This document shows positions 1-5,231 of a DNA stretch of 21,418 bases, one piece after another. This stretch comes from JBCBJZ01 sp038522635 (GTDB taxonomy: Bacteria; Pseudomonadota; Alphaproteobacteria; Rhizobiales; Hyphomicrobiaceae): the NCBI GenBank assembly GCA_038522635.1, contig JBCBJZ010000055.1:1-21418 (forward strand). Reading direction: 5' to 3'. A program made the position numbers and the translations under genes. The notes under the pieces were generated by a model. That model saw nothing but the letters and a program-made list of their open reading frames with translations. It was not told where the DNA came from and did no database searches. How positions within the stretch are numbered: position 1 is the stretch's first letter; the number at the start of each line of letters is the position of its first letter.

Positions 1-31
1 GATGATCTGAACAGTTGACCGTGTTCGCGCG

Positions 32-136
32 CTAGAGTTCATCCGCTTCAGGTGGAATCGCCTGAAGCGAAAGATGAACGGTAAAACAAAAGCTTAGATG
101 TCAGTTCCGCTTCAATTTGAAGCGAACTGACTCTAG
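32..136 (+). repeat. Dispersed bipartite hairpin repeat, copy 1
   Basis: Two adjacent imperfect palindromes joined by an A-rich linker. Hairpin I: arms GTTCATC (37-43) and GATGAAC (73-79) enclose CGCTTCAGG (44-52) and CCTGAAGCG (61-69), with an unpaired AAA at 70-72. Hairpin II (100-131): GTCAGTT, a bulged C, then CGCTTCA, pairing with TGAAGCG and AACTGAC around a 3-nt loop. The linker (80-99) is rich in A and ends TTAGATG. The outer ends are inverted: CTAGAGT (32-38) and ACTCTAG (130-136). The same layout recurs inverted at 3322-3424 and, decayed, at 18401-18475. It lies just past the 3' end of the minus-strand gene that stops at 138. It resembles REP/BIME- or RIME-type elements in form only; no named family is claimed. 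Confidence 0.85.
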
Positions 137-137
137 A

Positions 138-737
138 TCAGGCGCTCTTGGCGAGCGACGTCTCCAGGGCACGCATGCGCTCTGACATCGCGTTGAGCCG
201 CGCCGTGATCACATCCACAAAGTGGGTCGCCATGGCCTGGTCGGTCTCGAGGAGCGCCTGCACGCGGGCATAGCCAAAGCGCAGCACGCGGGCCTGGCTG
301 ATCGAGCGCAGCGTGACGTTGGGGACATGATCGCCGGTCAGCATGGCCATTTCGGCGATGAGCGAGCCGACCGGGATGCAGCGGGCTTCATCGAAACGAT
401 GCTCAGCGCCGGTTTGGTCGATTTGGACGACGTCGCCCGCCACCACCAACAACGCGTGATCCACAGCACTGCCAGCAGTGAGCAGCGTGTGACCGGGTGG
501 GAAGATTGCCCGTTCCGCGCAGTCGCACAGGGCGGCCAACTGGTCCTCATTCAACCCGGCGAAGAGTTGCAGGCGTTGCAATAGGGCGGCGCACGCCTGC
601 GGGGTCATGGCGGTTGCACGAAGGCCGTTGACCGCCGCGATGCCGCTTGGATCGCGCGCGGGGCCGTCTGCGAGGCTCAACGGTGGCGTGGCCTGTTGCG
701 GCGCTTTGGGGGTCGGTTCCGGGAACGGGTCTCGCAT
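138..737 (-). CDS. Cyclic nucleotide-binding (Crp-like sensor) domain protein
   Basis: About 199 aa if started at the ATG at 737, which has AGGA 8 nt upstream. The frame stays open to an ATG at 1076 (312 aa), but that start lies inside the hairpin array at 1071-1098, and codon use between about 740 and 970 looks non-coding. An ATG at 608 would give the bare domain. The C-terminal ~130 residues show the cNMP-binding beta-barrel pattern: LQRLQLFAGLNEDQLAALC, then FPPGHTLLTAGSAVDHALLV, then the phosphate-binding cassette region GSLIAEMAMLTGD. No helix-turn-helix follows, so it is a sensor or scaffold rather than a Crp transcription factor. The arginine that normally contacts the cyclic phosphate is not visible (HVPNVTLRS is found there), so cNMP binding is doubtful. 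It has a Pro-rich N-terminal segment and no membrane segment. Confidence 0.75.
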   Translation of the reverse strand: MRDPFPEPTPKAPQQATPPLSLADGPARDPSGIAAVNGLRATAMTPQACAALLQRLQLFAGLNEDQLAALCDCAERAIFPPGHTLLTAGSAVDHALLVVAGDVVQIDQTGAEHRFDEARCIPVGSLIAEMAMLTGDHVPNVTLRSISQARVLRFGYARVQALLETDQAMATHFVDVITARLNAMSERMRALETSLAKSA

Positions 738-1070
738 GGCATCCATCCTGCCATCGTGCGCCAGCAGCGGCGCTACAACCTGAAAGAGTGCCAACGCAGG
801 CAGCGCGTGGCATTGCGCCGCGTGGCGAGCGACCGGGCGGCCGTCGCGTAGGACGTTAGGTGATTCGCCGCCTCCGGACGGTGCTTCGAACCGCGCGAGT
901 GAACACCTGCGCGCAAGCTGTGGTGGTTCGGCAACCATGGGTGGCGGCCACGGTCGTCCCGGTTGAGGCGATCGCGCCGGCCGGATCGCGTTGGCTTTCA
1001 GGGTTTTTTCGTCAATTTCCCGCACCGTTGCAGGATCGATTGGTGCGGATGGATGGGCCATCAGCGCGTC
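738..1070. other. Upstream region without a supported gene
   Basis: This stretch separates the preferred start of the cyclic-nucleotide-domain gene (737) from the hairpin array. It is open on the minus strand and may be an N-terminal extension of that gene (residues 1-113 of the longest version, low-complexity and Pro/Ala/Arg-rich). No convincing promoter box or second gene was found. Confidence 0.4.
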
Positions 1071-1221
1071 GCTCATCTTCCGCCTGCTGCGGATGAGCTC
1101 TGTTTGTGGGCGTTCATCTTTCGCCTGCGGCGGATGAACTCTGTTTGTGGGCGTTCATCTTCCGCCTGCGGCGGATGAGTTCTGTTTGTGGGCGTTCATC
1201 TTTCGCCTGCGGCGGATGAAC
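1071..1221 (+). repeat. 41-bp tandem repeat array, 3 full units plus a partial, each a hairpin
   Basis: Units start at 1071, 1112, 1153 and 1194, exactly 41 bp apart; the fourth is cut after its hairpin. Each unit is a 28-nt hairpin followed by a spacer TCTGTTTGTGGGC (one variant base in some units). In unit 2, GTTCATC (1112-1118) pairs with GATGAAC (1133-1139), with an unpaired TTT, then CGCC/GGCG around a TGC loop. Unit 1 reads GCTCATC/GATGAGC, a compensatory T-A to C-G change. Unit 3 keeps pairing only through G-T wobbles. The core GTTCATC-TTT-CGC...GCG-GATGAAC equals hairpin I of the dispersed repeat at 3378-3420. The array fills the space between two divergent genes. Confidence 0.9.
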
Positions 1222-1282
1222 TTGTGTAATGCGTGTGGGAGCTGACGGGCGCTCGGCGAAGCGTGTCGTCAGTTGTTGTTCG

Positions 1283-2362
1283 ATGGTGTTTGCGTTCGGC
1301 GGGGCGTTTGGGGCCCGCAGGCTCCTGGTCATGGCAGCGCTTGGCTTGTGCGCTACGTGCACGGCATGGCCTACGCCGGTGCAGGCTCAAACCTTTCTGG
1401 AAAGCCTGTTCGGTTTCGGCGACAAGCCGAAGGCCCGCGCGCAACCTCGGGGGCCGCGCCGCGTTCGCGTCCCGGCAGGCCCGCGGATCACGACTCAACC
1501 GTGGAACCCCTGGAAGCGTTTTGACAGTCCTGCGCCTCGCGATGACGATGGGCTGACTTTTGACGCGCAGCCGAAGCCGCGGATCCCGAAGCCTTTGAGC
1601 GGACGTTACCGTTCGGTTTGCGTGCGCCTTTGCGATGGTTCCTTCTTTCCGCTGGGCTATGGGCGTCGGCGGTACAACCTGTCCGCTGATGCGGATCGCT
1701 GCGAGGCGCGGTGCGGCGATGAAGGGCGGCTGTTCTATTACGACAAGCACGCTGACCTGACGACCATGCGCGACTTGCGCGGCAAGGCGTACACCGATCT
1801 GAAGACGGCGTTTCTCTTCAAGAAGAAGTACATGCCGGCGTGCCGCTGTCAGCCACAGCCCTGGAGCCAGCGCGCGCTGACGCGGCATCTGTCCTATCAG
1901 CTCAACGAACCTGACGTCCGCCGATTGGCGCGTTTCGCCGGTGATCGGCGCGCTTTGGCCGGTCTCGCGCCCTACGACCCGGCGCGCTACCGCCGGCTGT
2001 TGGCGCAGCAAATGCGCGACCCCGCGCTCGTGGCGCTGGTGTTCGATGGGGATGAAGCGTTGCCTGAGCCCTATCCGTTGCGTACCGGTGACGAGAATGA
2101 CGGGGACGGGCCGGCCCGCGATACGGCTATCCCCCAAACGGATGCCGGGTTCTTCGATGACGATGAGCCGGTGATGTCACCGCCGCAGATCGCGCAACGC
2201 GATGCCGCGCGCAGAGCTAAGCGTGCGGCGCGGGCCCAGCGGCGTCGTTGGCGCCGGGCGCAGCGCCGTACCGCGCGTCAAAAGCGCAGGGTGCGTCGCG
2301 CGACGTCGAGCGGCATCTTCGGCTTTGGCGGGTCGGCCAAATACAAGTGGCCCGGCGATTGA
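1283..2362 (+). CDS. DUF2865 family exported protein
   Basis: About 359 aa from the ATG at 1283; the frame also allows an ATG at 1229 (377 aa). Neither has a good ribosome binding site. The later start gives a normal signal peptide: GARR, a hydrophobic stretch, then a likely cut after VQA (residue 53 of the long version). The core (about 125-215 of the long version) has the DUF2865 pattern: YRSVCVRLCDGSFFP, Cys-rich DRCEARCGDE, LFYY, LRGKAYTDLKTAFLF and PACRCQPQPW. These cysteines probably form disulfides in the periplasm. The C-terminus is unusual: an acidic stretch (about 265-315), then roughly 40 Arg-rich residues, then GIFGFGGS, echoing FGFG just after the signal peptide. DUF2865 proteins are known from Hyphomicrobiales; their function is unknown. 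The protein could bind nucleic acid, LPS or other anionic polymers through the Arg tail, but this is inference. Confidence 0.85.
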   Translation: MVFAFGGAFGARRLLVMAALGLCATCTAWPTPVQAQTFLESLFGFGDKPKARAQPRGPRRVRVPAGPRITTQPWNPWKRFDSPAPRDDDGLTFDAQPKPRIPKPLSGRYRSVCVRLCDGSFFPLGYGRRRYNLSADADRCEARCGDEGRLFYYDKHADLTTMRDLRGKAYTDLKTAFLFKKKYMPACRCQPQPWSQRALTRHLSYQLNEPDVRRLARFAGDRRALAGLAPYDPARYRRLLAQQMRDPALVALVFDGDEALPEPYPLRTGDENDGDGPARDTAIPQTDAGFFDDDEPVMSPPQIAQRDAARRAKRAARAQRRRWRRAQRRTARQKRRVRRATSSGIFGFGGSAKYKWPGD

Positions 2363-2405
2363 GGACGTGCCGCCTGCCTTGATGGCTCGATCATCTAGCT
2401 TGGCG

Positions 2406-2696
2406 TCAACCGGCGTAGGCGTCCATCGCCTTCGCCAGCTTTAGGTCGAGGTCGGATACGCCGCCCGCATCATGCGTGGTCAGCGTCACCTCGACGCGGT
2501 TGTAGACGTTAAACCACTCCGGGTGATGGTCCATTTTCTCAGCCATCAGTGCCGCACGCGCCATGAAGCCGAAGGCGGCGTTGAAATCGTCGAACTTGAA
2601 CGTCTTCGTGATGGCCAGGCCATCCTCACGGCGGGTCCAGCCTGGGTGCTCCGCGAGCGCAGCGTCAATCGCGTCAGGGCTCATCGCGTCAGCCAT
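2406..2696 (-). CDS. phhB: 4a-hydroxytetrahydrobiopterin dehydratase (pterin carbinolamine dehydratase)
   Basis: A 96-aa protein of the usual PCD/DCoH length, almost all one domain. It dehydrates 4a-hydroxytetrahydropterin to the quinonoid dihydropterin, recycling the cofactor of aromatic amino acid hydroxylases; some homologs serve molybdopterin or folate metabolism instead. The signature is clear: EKMDHHPEW (His57, His58, Pro59, Glu60), then NVYNRVEVTLTTH (His75) and GGVSDLDLKLA. His57, His58 and His75 match the catalytic histidines of the family. The start codon overlaps the 3' end of the upstream thpR gene by 16 bp, so the two are probably translationally coupled. No phenylalanine hydroxylase gene is in view, so its pterin partner is unknown. 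Confidence 0.93.
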   Translation of the reverse strand: MADAMSPDAIDAALAEHPGWTRREDGLAITKTFKFDDFNAAFGFMARAALMAEKMDHHPEWFNVYNRVEVTLTTHDAGGVSDLDLKLAKAMDAYAG

Positions 2697-3304
2697 GGTG
2701 GTGTCTCCTCGTAAGGATCCCGAGTGGGATCATCGTCGTCCTCATCAAGAGCGTCGTCGGCCTCGTCCCACGCCTGGAACATAAACCGGGCATCTTCAAC
2801 GTAGGGCCCACCACCGCGACGGTCACGCGAGGCAAGGACGCAGAAGCTGTCAATCGCGATCGGCGGCAACGCGAACGCGGCCGTATCGTGGAGAAAGGTC
2901 GCGATGTCATGCGCGTTCCCGCGACGCATGCGCGCGAGCGTCACGTGCGGGTGAAAATTGCGCGGCTCAGGCGCGAGGCCAGCGCGGCGGGATGCCGTTT
3001 CGATAGCCGCCTGAAGCGCTTCGAGCGGGCGTGAGCGCTTGATACCAGCCCAGACGCTGCGCGGGCGGTCACCGCCAAAGGCACCCGTCCCGCTGATCTC
3101 AAGCGCAAAGGGGTCAGCGCTGACGTCGGCGAGCGCTGCGTACCATTCGCGCGCTTGGCGGCGGTCCAAGTCGCCGGCGAAGCGCAATGTCAGGTGGAGC
3201 AGATCAGCCTCAACCCACTTCGCTTGCTGCAAGGGGCCGCGCAGCATCGACAGGCGCAAACGGGCGTCGTCAGGCAAGGTGAGGGCGGCGAACAGGCGGG
3301 GCAA
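2681..3304 (-). CDS. thpR: RNA 2',3'-cyclic phosphodiesterase (2H/LigT family)
   Basis: A 207-aa 2H phosphoesterase. Enzymes of this family open 2',3'-cyclic phosphates on RNA and can act as reversible 2'-5' RNA ligases. The two catalytic motifs are HLTL (37-40) and HVTL (120-123), the second within NFHPHVTLAR. The N-terminus MPRLFAALTLP is exactly where the family begins, so the start is the TTG at 3304, although only a weak GGTGAGAAAGA lies upstream. The domain ends near residue 178. A tail of about 28 residues follows, very acidic (DEADDALDEDDDD), ending PPWLTR, and not part of the usual fold. The gene precedes and overlaps phhB by 16 bp. A dispersed hairpin repeat sits immediately upstream of its start. 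Confidence 0.92.
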   Translation of the reverse strand: MPRLFAALTLPDDARLRLSMLRGPLQQAKWVEADLLHLTLRFAGDLDRRQAREWYAALADVSADPFALEISGTGAFGGDRPRSVWAGIKRSRPLEALQAAIETASRRAGLAPEPRNFHPHVTLARMRRGNAHDIATFLHDTAAFALPPIAIDSFCVLASRDRRGGGPYVEDARFMFQAWDEADDALDEDDDDPTRDPYEETPPWLTR

Positions 3305-3321
3305 CGGCGGTCTTTCTCACC

Positions 3322-3424
3322 AAGAGTCGGTTCGCTTCAGCTTGAAGCGGAACCGACATCTAAGATTTTCTTTTGCCGTTCATCTTTCGCCTCAGGTGAG
3401 TCCACCTGAAGCGGATGAACTCTA
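3322..3424 (-). repeat. Dispersed bipartite hairpin repeat, copy 2 (inverted relative to copy 1)
   Basis: Hairpin II (3326-3357): GTCGGTT, then CGCTTCA, pairing with TGAAGCG, a bulged G, and AACCGAC. Compared with copy 1, the arm pair AGTT/AACT has become GGTT/AACC, a paired change. Hairpin I (3378-3420): GTTCATC/GATGAAC, unpaired TTT (3385-3387), then CGC, CAGGTG pairing with CACCTG and GCG. The ends are AAGAGT (3322-3327) and ACTCTA (3419-3424). The A-rich linker reads as T-rich on this strand. It occupies most of the 155-bp gap between the esterase gene and thpR, both on the minus strand, so it would be transcribed with them if they share a message. Confidence 0.85.
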
Positions 3425-3459
3425 AAGGCTAGAGCGACGGGCGAGGCCGCGCACGTCTA

Positions 3460-4308
3460 TCAGGACGCGCTGCGCTTCGCTTTGATGCGCTCGATCAGGC
3501 GCTCGACATGCGGCAGGATGCGCTTGACGAGCTCGTCCACGCCTGCGCCATTCGGGTGCAGCCCGTCGGACAAGGTGAACTTCGGTTGCAGCGCGACGCC
3601 TTCGAGAAAAAACGGGTACAGAAGCGCGCCGTAGGTTTTGGCAAGCTCCGGGTAAATCGCATCGAAAGCGGTGGTGTAGTCGTTGCCAAGACCGCGCGGC
3701 GCATGCATGCCAGCGAGCAGCACCGGCAGTTGGCGCGTGCGCAACTTCTGCATCATGGCATCGAGGTTCTTGCGCGCCTGCGCCACGGGCTGTCCGCGCA
3801 ACGCGTCATTCGCGCCGAGCTGCAGGATCACGCCTTCGGTGTCAGGGCCGATCGCCCAATCGAAGCGCGCAAGCCCGGCCGTGGTGGTATCGCCGGAAAC
3901 GCCAGCGTTTCTAATGTCAATGCTGTGGCCGCGCGCGCGTAAGGCCTTTTGCAATTTGGCGGGAAACGCGAGACCGGGTGCCAGCAGGTAACCCGCGGTG
4001 AGGCTATCGCCGAAGGCGACGATTTTGATCGGCTTGTCCGCCGCCTGCGCTGAAGTCGGGCTGTATCCCGTTGCCGTAAACGTGAACGCCAGGAGGGCGA
4101 GCGCCGCGAACTGCCACAGCAGCCTCGTCCTGCGGTTGTGCGGTCGCGTACGCCCGAAACGCTGCTGGTTGAAGCGGGCGGTGCGATCGCCCATCTCAAC
4201 GTGGCTGGTGTCACCCTGGCTGGTCAGGTCGCTCTTGTTCGTCGTGTCGCGTGTGCGGCGCGTCGAACGTTCAGGGTCGTTGCTGTGACCGCTCGTGGTA
4301 TTCGGCAT
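3460..4308 (-). CDS. tesA: SGNH-family arylesterase / TesA-type lysophospholipase
   Basis: A periplasmic or membrane-anchored hydrolase of 282 aa from the ATG at 4308, chosen because AAGGA lies 7 nt upstream. The frame continues to a GTG at 4392 (310 aa). An ATG at 4194 would give 244 aa, nearer the family norm. In the 310-aa numbering a Ser/Thr/Asn-rich N-terminal stretch (29-85) comes before RRTR and a hydrophobic segment (91-108) ending at SAQA. The SGNH blocks follow: block I FGDSLTAG (catalytic Ser130), block II GVSGD (Gly167), block III LGANDALRG (Asn195) and block V SDGLHPNG (Asp276, His279). The family hydrolyses thioesters, lysophospholipids and aryl esters. It is divergent from an ABC ATPase/permease pair, the same arrangement as tesA with ybbA-ybbP in enterobacteria. 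The long polar N-terminus before the hydrophobic segment is odd and may be a mis-set start. Confidence 0.9.
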   Translation of the reverse strand: MPNTTSGHSNDPERSTRRTRDTTNKSDLTSQGDTSHVEMGDRTARFNQQRFGRTRPHNRRTRLLWQFAALALLAFTFTATGYSPTSAQAADKPIKIVAFGDSLTAGYLLAPGLAFPAKLQKALRARGHSIDIRNAGVSGDTTTAGLARFDWAIGPDTEGVILQLGANDALRGQPVAQARKNLDAMMQKLRTRQLPVLLAGMHAPRGLGNDYTTAFDAIYPELAKTYGALLYPFFLEGVALQPKFTLSDGLHPNGAGVDELVKRILPHVERLIERIKAKRSAS

Positions 4309-4538
4309 GGCAAGGTCCTTCAACGCTTGACGGGTGGTTCGCACAAAGCCGAGGCGCAAGCTGCCAGGGTCGATCCGAACCTTGCGAGGCACGTAGACAT
4401 GCCAAAGCCGAAGCGCAACCCGGTCACGGGCAACGCGCGTTCGCTACGTCCGGCCTTGATCATGGTCGATCTTGTCTGATTTTGGCGACGCATCGCCCTG
4501 CGTTACTCGCCTTCAAGCTTGCGAAAGGAGCCACGACG

Positions 4539-5231
4539 TTGAGCCAACCCCTCATCGCCTTGCGCGACGTTTCTCTCACGCTGACGAGCCGCGCCGGACC
4601 AGTCGACATCCTCCACGATGTGTCGCTTGACATTCCGGCCGGGCGGTCGATGGCGATCGTCGGGCCGAGCGGCTCGGGCAAGACGTCCTTGCTGATGATC
4701 ATGGCGGGTCTGGAACGCGCGACCTCGGGCCGCGTGGAGGTTGCGGGCGAAGATTTCAGTACGTTGAGCGAGGATGCGCTTGCCGTCGTGCGAGGGCGCA
4801 AACTTGGCATCGTCTTCCAGTCGTTCCATCTGGTGCCAACGATGACGGCGCTTGAGAACGTGGCCCTGCCGCTCGAATTCGCCGGCGCCGACGACGCATT
4901 CGGACGGGCCCGCCAGCTTCTCCACGATGTTGGCCTTGGACCAAGGCTTGACCACTTCCCAGCGCAGCTCTCGGGCGGCGAGCAGCAGCGTGTTGCGCTT
5001 GCCCGCGCGATGGCGCCGCGTCCGCAATTGCTGCTGGCGGATGAGCCGACCGGCAATCTCGATGGCACCACGGGCGAAGCGATCGTCGATCTTCTGTTCG
5101 GTCTGCAGCAGCGCCAGGACGCGACGCTGGTGCTTGTCACACACGACACCGCGTTGGCCGCCCGTTGTGATGAGACGATCCAGATGCGCGATGGTCGCAT
5201 TGAAACGACAGCAACTCTGGAGACCGCATGA
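4539..5231 (+). CDS. ybbA: ABC transporter ATP-binding protein, YbbA/LolD type
   Basis: 230 aa from a TTG start at 4539. The choice is firm: AAAGGAG at 4524-4530 lies 8 nt upstream, and the protein then begins SQPLIALRDVSLTL as the family does; upstream codons in the same frame do not look coding. All ATPase motifs are present: Walker A GPSGSGKT (42-49), Q-loop Gln94, signature LSGGEQ (144-149), Walker B LLLADE (164-169), NLD (173-175) and switch His202. The type is the MacB/LolD/FtsE group, which drives mechanotransmission rather than simple import. The stop overlaps the start of the permease gene (ATGA), so the two are co-translated. Together with the neighbouring esterase this matches the YbbA-YbbP-TesA module, thought to handle hydrophobic compounds at the inner membrane. 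Confidence 0.93.
   Translation: MSQPLIALRDVSLTLTSRAGPVDILHDVSLDIPAGRSMAIVGPSGSGKTSLLMIMAGLERATSGRVEVAGEDFSTLSEDALAVVRGRKLGIVFQSFHLVPTMTALENVALPLEFAGADDAFGRARQLLHDVGLGPRLDHFPAQLSGGEQQRVALARAMAPRPQLLLADEPTGNLDGTTGEAIVDLLFGLQQRQDATLVLVTHDTALAARCDETIQMRDGRIETTATLETA

Noticed and set aside
1071..1221. The regularly spaced array as a CRISPR
   Set aside because: The 41-bp units include the 'spacer', which is nearly the same in each unit; CRISPR spacers must differ. No cas genes are present.
1196..2137. A 313-codon minus-strand frame opposite the DUF2865 gene
   Set aside because: Antisense to the DUF2865 domain, and its end runs into the tandem hairpin array.
4251..4538. Upstream in-frame extension of the ABC ATPase gene
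   Set aside because: It overlaps the 5' part of the divergent esterase gene, has no family similarity, and the TTG at 4539 has a near-perfect ribosome site.
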